From: Otis tarda
Taxonomy: Eukaryota; Chordata; Aves; Otidiformes; Otididae
Reading direction: 5' to 3'
NCBI GenBank assembly: GCA_026413225.1
Contig: CM048591.1
Span: 69,218,052 to 69,282,051 of the forward strand
DNA: 64,000 nucleotides
The notes below the pieces were generated by a model. That model did not search any database and was not told where the DNA came from. It saw nothing but the letters and a program-made list of their open reading frames with translations. Made by a program: the position numbers and the translations under genes. Of the stretch, positions 25,392 to 38,400 are shown in pieces (position 1 is the stretch's first letter; every line of letters starts with the position of its first letter).

Positions 25392-25399
25392 TATTTACA
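25392..25399 (-). promoter_or_regulatory. Pumilio-type element in DCP2 3' UTR
   Basis: Minus-strand TGTAAATA, an exact UGUANAUA match, about 860 nt below the DCP2 stop. An 8-mer this AT-rich is expected by chance in 5 kb, so the call rests only on its position in a 3' UTR. Confidence 0.25.
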
Positions 25400-26253
25400 T
25401 TCAGTATTAATTCTACACAAGTAACCTCTCAGAGACAAAGTTTAAGCTTTTCTTTTTTTGAAAGCAGCTGCAAATGGGATAACACAAGACTTCGCAACTT
25501 CTTACCTAGCTGGGGACAGTGCCTAAGAGTTTGAGCTAGACACTTTGAATGGCTAAATTCTACCCAGTTTGTGTATCCTTACTGAACACAGAGGCAGAGT
25601 AGGCACAGGAAGTCAGTATGCCATAGATCTGACTCCAAGTACTACTGATTGCCAGCCAACAGAAACAGTTCATGTGAAGGAGGGAAGGTATTTTGGGCAT
25701 GCAACCAGGAAAGAGGAAGGATGACAGGCTGAGGCTAGGTTTGAAATGTGCAACTTGGTTTCAAAATCACTAGGACAGAGCAGTCCTCTGAGAATCAGTT
25801 CCATTGCCACTGCCGTAATATTGCAATGTACTACACAGTAATGACTAACAAGTCCAATAATTTACATCAGAGCAGTTAAAAGTTTAGCAAGCTGGTATAC
25901 TCCAACGGTTTCAAAAAAAGTCAATGACATTCTACAAAACACATGGCAAGTTAAAAAATACCAAAGATAAAAGAATGCCCTCTAATGCACAGCTAGGAAC
26001 AAATGAACTGAACACTGGAAGGTACTTTTGTGGACAAAGGCTATACTGCATTTAAAGTGCAACACTTGACTATGCCACTCCCATACTGCAAAGAGAAGAA
26101 ACCCTTCCAAACCACCAGTCAGTCCCTGCATTGCATTTAAAAACAAACAAAACAAAACAAACAAAAAAAACTCCTGAGAAAGAGTAAGGCTGGATAAGAA
26201 ACCTCCTCAATTGCAACAGGCAAGTCTGATTTTCGTTCCTAGTAAGTTTGCTG

Positions 26254-26417
26254 TCAGAGGTCAAAACTTTTCATTATGGCATCATGGTCAAACTTGAAAC
26301 TCAAGAAAGCTCTTGATGAGAAAGCAAATTTGTAATGGCCATTGCATGCCACAGACTGTCCCTCTACATGTTCTGGCAGTGGGTCTTCACTGGAGCAACA
26401 CATCTCATATGCTGCAT
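26254..26417 (-). CDS. DCP2: DCP2 coding exon 11 (terminal)
   Basis: The coding part is 164 bp, completing D364 and encoding [20 protein letters not shown], then [18 protein letters not shown] and [15 protein letters not shown], then TGA (26256-26254). The acceptor is TTCTCTTTAAGCAG|AT. The hydrophobic/charged end is nearly identical to mammals, whereas the first 15 residues diverge. Confidence 0.96.
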
Positions 26418-29400
26418 CTGCTTAAAGAGAAAAAAGCATGAAACAAATTTTAAACAAATAGTTATTAATAAGAGTATCAATAATAATACAAAGCCACACC
26501 TCAAATATATATTCAATTAATATTTATGACAAAGTCTGTATGTCTGGTCATAAATAGAAAACAGACATATTTACAAGTCATCTACTGGCTAGAACAAATC
26601 TTAAAAGTCATGGCAATCTGGAGACACTCTCAATAGCCAGTTTTACCCACAGGAGCAGTTTTGCAAGTCATTTCTTAATAAGGAGGAAAGAAACACGGCC
26701 TTATTTTCTGAGCAGGAAGTGAAGAGCTGTGTGCAGTCTCTAAAGTAGTCCAGTATCAACTGTAGGTTATCACTAGCAGGACAAAAAGCATTGAACCAAC
26801 ACTCAATTACCAGAATTGTGTTGACTCCAATGCTATTTTCCTAGACCAGCTTTCAGTTACATTTTACTCAGCCACCTGATGTAGTCTGACAGTCTTAATA
26901 ATTAAGGAGAAGCAGCAGCACATTAAGTTAACCAAACTAAAAAAAAAAAAAACCAAAAAACAAACAAAAAAAAAAACCCCAAAAAAGAACTCAGACTGCC
27001 TTAGAAAAATATGACTTTATAACATAGATATTAGGAAAAAAATTTTTACACTGAGGGTGGTGGAACATTGGAACAGGTTTCCCAGAGAGGTGGTAGATGC
27101 CCCATCCCTGGAAACGTTCAAGGCCAGGCTGGATGAGGCTCTGAGCAACCTGATCTGGTTGGAGATGTCCCTGCTCCTTGCAGGGGGGTTGGACTAGGTG
27201 ACCTTTGAAGGTCCCTTCCAACCCAAACCATTCTATGATTCTATCTGGCAGGTCAGCATGCAAGAAAAAAACTCTCAGCCATCATTATTCAGATATCTTC
27301 AGCCTGTAATGCATGACAATGGATGAAATCCAGACTGCACTTGCCTGTTTCAAAGTTATCTTGAAGTCTTCTTGGATTAAGCCTTTTTTCACATTTCTGG
27401 TTAAGAGAATGACCGCACATTATACACTTCATAAAGAAATGGTATTATATTTCTTAGCAGTATAGCTTAAGCATTAGCCTTGACACACTTACTGATGTGT
27501 AGAATTATTGTACTTATAATTCAGCATGAATTCTGTCATGTTACTTTATCTAGTAAGCATGTTTCAAGTCTGCAAGACTTTCAGAAGCATGCAACCTTTT
27601 AACAGCTAAATCATTTTTAAAATGCAGGCTTTTAGGGAAAAATTTTGAGTGCTTTCTAAATGTTTTAAGCAGGAAACGTCCCGCATATGATGGTGTGGAA
27701 TCAAAGATGCACACACGTAAGTCCGATCTCCGATCTTCAATTGGCTTGTCCCAAAAGGCAAGGGGAATGTATCTGCAAACACGCTGCTACTGCCAATTAA
27801 ATTAGCATGTATTAGAGACACAAGCTTAAAACTCTCAAGGGAAGAGTTAAGTTTTAGCCCCAGGTATGCTGCTGTAAGTATACAAATAGAGAGGACAGTA
27901 TGGCTCTTCGCACTCCGTGTGAATTAAGAGTTCCCTGACCTCCAAACTGTTATTAGAAAATTATCACTGGAACATGAAATATTTAAACTTCAAAAGACTA
28001 ACAATCACAAAAATGCAAATGAAACACCACATAAGTATTTAGCAAAGTCTCTCAAGAGCCTACAAAGTAACTATGGAGTATTAATAGTTCCACTTGTTTT
28101 CATCAAGATCCTACAGATTCCCATTATAGTCTTTTTCCTACACAGCCCAATTTCTGGGCAGTCAGTTCTTTAACTTTTCATTCCTCTACTCTCAGGCCCA
28201 AACACAACTAACCATTTGTCACAGTAAGGATTTTACAGGACAAGAGTTTATGGTTTCTGCACTTTTACAGGAAAAATAGAAAGAAAGTAATAACCACAAG
28301 CCAGCATGGGAAGAATCTAGCTTATACACAGTAAATAAGAAAAACTAAAGCCTGGACAAGCCAGCTGAGTTGCATGGAGAACTGGAGCTCACTGCTGCGC
28401 AAGAGCCAGCACAGTAGAACTGGAGAGCCGTAAAGAACAGGGAGGAGGGGGAAAATAAAAAAGACATTATATTAAAAAAGGGAGATATCTCAATGAGCCT
28501 TTTCCCAGTCAGCAGAACTGTGGTGACAAACACAGTCAGTTACTGCAAGGAAAAAGTAACAAGTCAAGAATGACATACTGGAATTTACAAACTGCTGTAG
28601 TGTACTTTTTAATCATGCAGTAGAACAAGAATCTGGCATTCAAGTCGAGTCTACATCTCAACATTTTTGCTAAAGAGAAGGTAAATAATAAGCATATGCA
28701 TTACTACTTTGTATCTAAATGTTGCATAACAAAACTCCATACTTGAAATAACATATCACACATGAATGAATAAGACATCTGCTACACTGACTGATTTTGA
28801 CGCACTACAGTAGGCTATTACCTGACAGGAACTGTAAAGCTGCAGGATTGTCTACTGAAAGACCTGACAAGTTTTCAACTGCTAAAATAAGACTGACTGC
28901 CATTATGCAGAATTTGAAGTTTAGTATGCTTGTCTATAGATGTATATGCATAAAAGGTAAGAAATGTCATATTTCTTCAAACACATATCAAAGATTGTGA
29001 TCAAATATAGTTTTGATAGATACGCACTCTACTTTCTTTCAGCAGGACATTGGCCTGGACATTTGTTAAGCATTACTGGAACCTGTTAATGAGACAGCCA
29101 CTGTGTGTTTCTTACCAAGGTATGATTTTGCTTAATTGGTTGACTGTGGACTCCATTTGTTCGCTTCTTTTGGCTGGAAGTGTCTTGATACTGCTTTCTG
29201 CCATTGCTCCTCAAGCTCTGACTCTGTCATTAAGTCCAAGATGTAGTCAAGAGAAGAGCTTAAATGGCAGCATTGAACATCACTGCACTTACACTTCCTA
29301 CTTATTAGTTAAAACTTTCCTTCAAATAACCTCAAAACATGTAATCAGTATCTTTCGTAGACAAACTGAAGCAGGCTGAAATTAACTAAACATACACCCA

Positions 29401-32400
29401 AGCTACAAAGAGTCATTAGCTGTTACTGAGTTTCTCCTGCACTACTACAGACACTGTATTAGACAATAATTTCAGTTCAGTGAGTTCCCATACACCAATG
29501 CATATATACTACTGGTAGCCAAAATATTTCAAAGCGGTACATGGAGGACACCAAAACGGTAACTAGTAATTGCTATATACACCTGAAACATCACAACTAC
29601 CACCTGACACCCACCATCTCTAATGTCAAAGAAATCTGAGAATCCCCAAGATTTATTTCTTTTTTCCAATGTTTTTATTTTTGCACTCTATGGTGATAAA
29701 ATTCAGTATTTTTGTTCCAGAGAGGAACACTTCCGAACAAAGACATCCATTTAAAACAGCCTAGATGCATATGCTTGCATAAGAAACAACTTACTTTTAG
29801 TTTCAAAACTTCAGACATCTCAGGATGATTATATGGCTTCTGTGGCTGTTTTGGCTTCACCCACTGCTCTCCTGAAAAGCAATCTGCAAACATCTGCTGA
29901 CTGCAGCGAAGTTTGGATCTAGTACAGGAAAACAAACAGAGTTTACAACACAACTTCAAAACTATTGATAGAAGAGAACCATGAAAGAATTTTCTGCTTT
30001 TTGAGAACAACCTGGAAGACAAGCTTAAAAAACTTAGTGTGGAAATGGCAATAATGCCCACTGCGTTCACCCAGTTTTGTTTTGCCTCCTGGAAACCTAT
30101 GTTCTCCACAGACAGCAGGCTAGGTCAACGTTAGCAGTTGTCCTGTTGTTGTCAGTGTCGGTGCTGACCTGACTCAAATTACTGGAGCACAGCCTTCTCT
30201 TTAGGACTACAGGTTTTGAAGTTTGCTCTGCCACTTTTAGCTCAGCAGAATCAAAAGCCAGCAGCACTTGTTCCCCTGCTGACTTCCACAGGCTTTACCC
30301 AGCTAGCTACTTCTGATAGTACTTCGCAGTTCTACTTAGAAAGTCCTATTTTTCTTCTGTGGAAGTGTCAAAAGCATTGAACTTGAAGCACTGAAAGTTA
30401 TCAACTTGTTTTAGCTTCTGTTTTTTGTATTCCCGTTGACAGGACTCAAGAAACTATCTCAGTTCTGACATATGTAAGAAATAACTCCTCATCCTATTTA
30501 CAGTTCTATGATATGCCTGCAATTTCTTTTTTTTTTGTTGTTAATCCATTCTATTACTAGAACATGAATACTTGGAGAAAGAAAAAGCACAAGCAGTCTT
30601 GTATGACCAATGTTTTAGAGAAAGGATATAGAAGTGTTAAACTGACCTGGTTCTTACCTAGCTTTTTCCAAGTTGGGCTTAGAGGGTGTGCTCCCTGTAG
30701 ATGAAACTCCATTGTCGCTTTCTGAGGAATCTCCATTCCTTCGGGAAATCCATTCCCTCAATGGCCTGTGAGCAAGGAGAAGTACAAAAAGATCTACTTA
30801 CTGAAACAAATCTAAAGAAATTAAAGTTGTCTGAAAGACACTGGCCTAGCACTTGTCTCATGTCAAACATACCTGATGAAGGGAATTGCCATAAAAAATT
30901 TGTTAGGTGCCAAACCCAGCTTGGACTTTGGGGTCATGTCATTTCTGTGGCATGGCAACTTGTCAATGGAGAACCACTCAATATTCTATAAAATAAATAA
31001 ATAAATAAAATAAAAATACCCACTACTGTAGCCTTACAAAATGTCACAAAGGTGTAGCAACCATAATTATTTCCCTTAATTGAAAAATTACAATGGAAGA
31101 CTAATTAATGGACCACAGTAGAGTTCTTCATAAAAGGTTCATGAACAACGGGGTCATTCTTCTGACTGCAACTACAAAGTAACAGAAGGTACAGCACATA
31201 CTCATTGCAAGAAATGGCACCTAAAATATGAAAGGTATTATCAAGCAAATAAAATCTGAATAAGGGTTTCAAAAACCAACCAATGAAACTGAATGCCATA
31301 AATAAAGGTAGAGGCTTTAAATAACTTTCAAAGCCCCTACTCTTCTTGCTATTTTCATTTAAAATGCCATCAAAACTAGACCACCAATACTAGTTCAAAA
31401 ATTATCAGAAAGAAGGGGATTTAGTTTGCAGAGTAAGTTTCAGTTTTTGTTATAACAGGAAAAAAACCACAGGTAAAGGATAGGGTTTGTGTCCTAATTT
31501 TCACATTATAGTTTTAACTACTAAAACTGTATACTTTGCATAACGGGGACCAAAACAAAGAATTCTGAATACACACCATGTAGAAGAACCCACATGAGTT
31601 TTCCTATTGCAGAACCTAGCACCAAAACCCCAGGTCCACATAAGATGCATATTATGGAAAGAAGTTTTAAACTGAACAAGTTTTCAATATCCTTCTACTG
31701 GAGATACAAAAACGGCATGTCCAGTTGTATTTGATCAGATGAAGAGAGTGCTTCAGCAGAGAGACAAATACCTGTCATTGTAAGAACTCTACATCACCCC
31801 TATGCAGATGGTCACTGTTACACAAAGGGGAGTATTTACCGTACATTTTGAAAACCCTCAAAGGTCGTCTTCTTTTACTTCGTATTTTGAAAAACAGATC
31901 TCTAGTGCAAGAAATTAAGAAACTCCTGTCTAGTCAGTGACAACTACCTTTTCCTATTTAAAGAGCCAGATGCCCTGTTTAGAGGCACCATCTACACGAA
32001 AATAGAGAGATCGCTGTTTTAAATTGAATTGCACTACAAGAAAGATATTCAAACTTCAAAGATTATGGATACCAGAAACAAAGTTTCCAAGGAGTCTACT
32101 ACCAGAGTCTCTGTTTCTCCCTTTCACAATACCTTTCAAAAGCCTAATGGTACACAAACCATCCAAAACAGTCGCCATTTTGTGTCCCTTTCCCAACCTC
32201 CTCCTTGAAATACACTATTGTCTAAGTCTGGATGGTATTAGCCATGAAAGGAGAACACAATCCTTAGTTTCTCCTTTTGATATGTAGGCTTTTGTATATT
32301 GCCAATAAATAATTACATCTTCACAAGAATATATAGTTATATACTCAGCTATAACTAGAAATAATATGACATGATTAACCTATACATCACCTAAGAGAAA

Positions 32401-35400
32401 AGAAGGGGAGAATTATAGTTTGACAGCACACCCTAGTGTTGTTTTCCTGATGAATGGAGATGTCAGACAGATGGTCAAGAATCAGTCTTTGCAGTAGAGC
32501 TGCAAGAAGCTGACAAGACTACAGTGCAGAAATGCCATTTCTATCCAGTATTTGAAGTGTTCATCATGCTTCGTAGTTTAACTATTCCACAGACCATTAG
32601 CTTTAAAAATCAAGCTCCATAACAAGGTTCCTACAGATTCAAACAAGAAAACACATACCCGAATTTCCCTTCTAGTTTTGGGGTTGAATTTTGTGTTCTT
32701 GGGAACTCCTGGAATAATGTATAGCCGTGCTAATTGATCATTAATTCGCAGCTCAATGTATTCTTCTTTGCAGATATAATCTTTTATATCAAACCCAGTT
32801 TCTTCAAACACCTGAGAAGCATACAGATGAAATAATGTGTGTATTCAGATGTATCCTTTCAGAACCTATCATCACAAGGGAAGGAATGACTATTTTTCAG
32901 ATCTGTCCATGAAAGCAGGACACTGCTGGGAAAAATAAGCAGTTACACATAGATATATGCTCAATAACAGAAAAAGTATCTAAGATCCTATGTGTTTTAC
33001 ATTTCTTTAAGACAGACAAACCTCTCTTAAAAGTTGAAACAACTCTGTTACACTTCCATGTAGCTCTTTATTAACATGGATGAGGAGTCTCTAGCTGCTC
33101 CTCCATGATGATGGATGCATGGAAATCATATTCACAGCAAAATCCACTATTTGGGGAGTAAAGACATCTTCAAATTCTAGCAAGCTTTACTTGCACCTCA
33201 ATTTTACTTCTCTTTCAACAATCCTACTTTGTGAACCTTCTATTGCCAACATATATAACCATTGTTAGGTTTAGAACAAAACCTAGCATTAGGACAGCAA
33301 AACTTGTGCTAAAGATTCAAACTGCACGTTCCCACTGACAAACAAACTTAAAACTGCATTGTCAGCTACTCTAAAGAAAAAAAATAGGAGTGTTATACCT
33401 GCTGAAGACAACTAGAAAGACAATGAAATTTAAAAATAACTTTCATTTGCATATTTTATGGTCTTGCAGTGAAGGATCATTGATTCACAGAATGGTTTGG
33501 GTTGCATGAGACCTTCAAGGATCATATAGTCTAACCCCCACCTCCCCCCACCACAGGCAGAGCCATCTTTCACTAGATCAGGTTGCTTAAAGACTTACTT
33601 TGAAATACTTACTTTTGACAAATTACAATATAGAGTCATAGAATCATTTGGGTTGGAAGGGACCTTTAAAGGCCATCTAGTCCAACCGCCCCTGCAAGGA
33701 GCAGGGACCTCTCCAACCAGATCAGGTTGCTCAGAGTGCCGTCCATCCTGGCCTTGAATGTTTCCAGGGATGGGGCATCCACCACCTCTCTGGGCAACCT
33801 GTTCTGGTGTTCCACCACCCTCATTTTAAAAAAATGTTCTCGTTACATCCACTCTGAATCTAGCTCTGTTTTAAAACCACTACCCCTGTTCTGTCACAAC
33901 AGGCCCTGCTGAACAGTATTTCCCTGACTTTCTTATAAGCCCCCTTTATGTACTGGAAGGCCACTATAAAGTCACCCCAGAGTCTTCTCCAGACTGAACA
34001 ACCCCAAGTCTCTCAGCCTGTCCTTATAGGAGAGGTGCTCCAGCCCTTTCATCATCTTCATGACCGTCCTCTGGACTCTCTCCAGCAGGTCCACGTCCTT
34101 CTTACGCTGGGGGCTCCACAGCTGGACGCAGTACTCCAGATAGGGAGACATGCATTGAATAACTAAGTTAACCTTATTAAGTCTCTACTCATCCTTCCCC
34201 AGCCATTGAGTTCTGCAATGACAGCTCACTGCATTTGTAGTTCAGGTGTTTCACTCTTCGACCAGTCATTTGATGCTATTACGAAAGTGTATTTCTTGTA
34301 CGTCCATTGCATAATACTGCAATGTTAAGATCTAACACCTTATTTTGCTTTTCCAAGTCCATACTAAATATGAGTGTCATGCAAAGCACCATCAGGAAAT
34401 CAGAAATACGGAATTTTTCATTCATGTGTATTTTACAGGTTTTTGTTTTTTGTTTTTTTTTTAAAATCTGTGACTTCTAGATAGTAATTCAGTCCAACCA
34501 TGAAGAAAACTAATACATTTTACTACATTCCCTTATCTTAAGCTTCCCTGTCAAAAATTCTGGATGTGTTATGTTGCACGAACATTGAGTTTATACCAGT
34601 AATATTATTTTACAAGCTATTTTTCACATGCAGCCTCACTATACATCTATGCCTCCAGCAGCAACAAATGCCACAGATTATTTCATTTTTCAGATTTTAC
34701 TTCCATATACATTGACCTTTGTTCCTGCATCACTGAAAAATAGAAAAGTAAAGTTCCTCACAATTTTTACAGATTCTTCTACAACTCAACTCTTTAGCCT
34801 CTTTACATAGCCCAGTATACATAAGAAATTCTCATCTTCTACTTTTTCACAGTTATAGAAATTAATTTTTCAAAAGCCAGAAAGTACGTAAGATTGCCCA
34901 AGCACCAAAAAAGTAAACTGACAGCTCAGCAGAGAACTTTACAAGTAGTACTCACTTAACTTAGCAAGTTAGTGCAAAACAATTAAAAACATTGAACAGT
35001 GATTTTAAATTACATCACACTTTTGATTATCACTCTGGAACCCAGAAAAGCACTGAAAACTACAGCTAAAGATGCTGGCAAGAACAGACTATTAATTCAC
35101 CTGATTTCAATAGAGAGATACCCAGGTAAAATGTCTTCATTCTGCTCTCTGCAAAATTTAATTTCTTTAGCTTAAATTTGAGGGAATCAAATATAACTTA
35201 CCTCTCTAGCAGCACAGTCATGAGGAGCCTCTTCTTTATTTACTTTCCCTTTTGGAAATCCCCAACCAGACTTTGCTAAATAGCCCTGAACCAAAAGAAC
35301 CTGCAAAAGACAAAGGAATGCAACTGTCAAACACCCACTATTCTATATCTATTTCTGTTAAATGTCTTCCCTTCACCGTTCCCTGCTTCTCCAAAAAGAT

Positions 35401-38400
35401 ACATTAGCCTGGAGGAAGGAACCCATTAGGTTTTCTATGTTCTAGCAAGAACTGTAAAATTTTTTATGGGATCATGCAACTCAGAATAAAAAGCCCAAAC
35501 TGAGCAGGAAAGCAAGCAGAAGTGTGTTTACTGCCTCCTATATTATATTTCTGTACACATTCAACAGTGCCAAGTAACTGTCAGGTCTTTGTGAATCTGA
35601 AGCATGGTTTTTTTTTTCCCCTCCAGATGAATAATGTAAACAAAAAGATTACTTCTGCCAGCATATGTTGGCTTCCTTCTAGCCCTTCACAATTATTTCT
35701 GTACTTACATTTTCAAGTGTCTCATCGAGAATAATTGCACCATAGGTTGGCACTCCCATTTTGTATTCTTTCCACTCATCTAAAACCTTTTGTACATCTT
35801 CACCTTGAGGCAGTAAAAAAGGGCAGTGACTGAAGAGTACAGCAGCATGTTAAGGAAGATCAACTTAAGCATCCAGTCTGAAATCACACACAGACATACA
35901 AAAGATACCCCCTCAATATTTACAATAACCACACTCCCTCCCCTGAGTGGTTTCAAGACATATTCTCTCGGAAGTAAAAAACACTACGAATAACCCATTA
36001 CCAAACTCTAAAGGTCGGAAAGCGTCAAGTCATTTGGCAATTCCAATACAAGCCAATTTAAAAAAAAAAAAGAAAAAAAAAAAAGACAAGAAAAAAGATG
36101 GCACAAGGCTCCTTGCTTGAAGGAAGGTCTCCCCTCATTCTGAAAAAAGGTATCCACATAACAGTTATTTTGCATATGTATTACTCAAACACTTTTTTTT
36201 TCATTTTTAAGTGAGTGAGACAGAGAAAAATACAGTTTCATTTCCTGCTTGAAGTTGATATAAATTTTTCCCACCATCATTTGTTCGACTACGGTACAGA
36301 ATCTGTACCTAAGTGTTTACTATGCAAAAAAAAATTATTTTTCATGGCATACAGTTACAGAGATCTAAATTCTAATAAACTTTACCAAAACTCATCATGC
36401 AGAGAAAACACAAACAACCTTTATAACTCTAAAACTTCAAAAGAAATCTACAAGTCGTTAATAAAAGTAAAGCATTAATATTAAATATTACATATAAAAT
36501 TATACTAGCAATAGAAAATATTCCATAGCAGAGTACTTAAAATAAGACAGATGAGACACTGCAGCAGAACCAATATTTCTGGCAAACGTGAGCTGGAGAG
36601 GGTCAGATGTAATGAACAAATAACATCTATTACATTGTATTTTTTCCTGCACTCCCTACAATTACTAGAATTCTGTTGGTTGAAAATACATGTCGTGGTT
36701 TTGTTAACAAAAACCACACTTAAAATAAATAAAAAGTAACTACATAGTATCAAGCAACAGAAAATTATCATATTTTTACAGTTTATTGTTAAAGTAAAAG
36801 CTGTAGTGTTTCAAAGGAAATCTCTTATCAAACTAACAGAAAAGTAGTCTGTGCAGTGAAACCACAGATAACATTATCATGGAGGTTAGAAGCAATACTC
36901 CAATCCCACATCAGGAACATAAGGGAAAAGATTAAAACTAGAACACTTGCTGGGTGAAAGTCACAAGTTTTCCTCTGACAAGGACTAGATAGCACACATT
37001 CCAGCAGCCCTTGTAAGCAATCAAAAAATTAAAGGCCAACCATACGAATTCAGTAAAAATGTATCCTCTCCCCTACCGACAGAACTGTTTCTAGGAGCAA
37101 CTGTCAGTACTCCCAACAAATACCACTGTCCCTGGGGGAACACATACCACCATCAGACAGATTAACATTTATCTTACTATTTACCTGGAAAGGGATTAAA
37201 TTAAGGAGACAAAACACCATGAAGAGCTCCAACAGCTCATATTTGAAAGCCACCTAGTCTGCCGAAGTGCAACCATAAGGAAAAATCCTCAGAGATCAGA
37301 AATTACCTGTTTTCCATAGTTCTTTAGTAGTCTGAGAAACACCTCTTTTGTAGATGCCACAAAGTTATGGAAGCAAAGAACAGAAAGTCGCATAACTAGC
37401 AATACTAACTTTCAATCACTAAGACATGAACTGACATTTTCCTGCTGCAAGTATGAAATTTTGTTAACAATATTCAGATTGTTCTTCATCCATCGAGACA
37501 GAAAACAAATACAGTAAGAAAAAGGATATCAGCTTTAGCAAAATCTCTTATCCCACACTGAGGTAATCCTGGTGTGTTTTGCATGTAGAAATCCAAGTAA
37601 AACCAATGGGCAAGCTCAATCTGAAAACACACTCTGATTGCATTGTCTCTCTCTTCACTTGGAATGTGCAAAATAAATCGGCTGCCAGGAAAAAAAAAAA
37701 AAGAAGATGAAGATGAGCCAAATCTATCGATTTAAATAAATCTAACAATAAAAATGCCTTGCAACAATGGAATTCCTGATCCACTTGCACAAAGCAACAT
37801 TTGCAAACAGCAAAAGGTTTTAACATCAAAATAAAACATAACTTTTAGAGTCAAGAAGGAGAATGGATCATCACATTCTTTCACAAAAGCCAATTACAAT
37901 AAACTAAGTAAATTAACTGTTGCGAAAACAGGAACTATGAGGGCATCCTACATAAACGGCTATATTACAAGAATGAAAGCATTTTTTACATGTCCAGTAA
38001 AGAACACCTGCAAACCCTGATAACAGATGTCAATTTTTTTCTGGATCTAAGTTTAACATGGCTACATATTTTCAATTAAAGCCACAGTAAACTGTTAATT
38101 TATGTAGATTTTAAAATTCAGTACACTCCTAATAATTTTCTCAGTTTGAAATAGAACATGGACAACTTGTTTATTTTTCAAGTCTACTTTATGCTTTAGC
38201 TCAGATACTGCCACACAAATATTGTGTCCCACAGATTAAAGTGTAAGTAGCACTGTGTGATAGCTTATTTTACTTAAGCAGAAGCATCTTTACTTAATTA
38301 TTTATTTGTACAATCAACAACTAATTTTCTTTTTAGAAATTAAGGTCATCCATTCCATTGAACTTAAATCACTGGACAGAGATCTTTTACATTCAGCCTC

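Larger units (their letters stand above)
20901..26253 (-). other. DCP2: DCP2 3' UTR (inferred, about 5.3 kb)
   Basis: Below the DCP2 stop on the minus strand lies over 5 kb of AT-rich unique sequence with no interspersed repeat and no convincing open frame. That fits the very long 3' UTR known for vertebrate DCP2. Minus-strand AATAAA (plus TTTATT) occurs at 20901, 21920, 23092 and 23443, among others. I place the far end at 20901 because it is the last such hexamer before the MCC tail. A Pumilio-type TGTAAATA lies at 25392-25399. The true end could be nearer. Confidence 0.55.
26418..27344 (-). other. DCP2: DCP2 intron 10, GC-AG type
   Basis: A 927-bp intron with donor CAG|GCAAGT and acceptor TTTAAGCAG. 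It contains an antisense CR1 (27010-27244) and an A-rich tract (26938-26985). No in-frame GT donor is available at the conserved exon end. Confidence 0.9.
32812..35201 (-). other. DCP2: DCP2 intron 4
   Basis: 2.4 kb, GT-AG. It carries two CR1 fragments (33486-33592 and 33632-34146); the rest is unique AT-rich sequence. Confidence 0.85.

Noticed and set aside
27606..27821. 71-codon minus frame in DCP2 intron 9 with protein-like composition
   Set aside because: Not part of known DCP2, and exons 9 and 10 join in frame without it. No clear acceptor/donor pair was seen.
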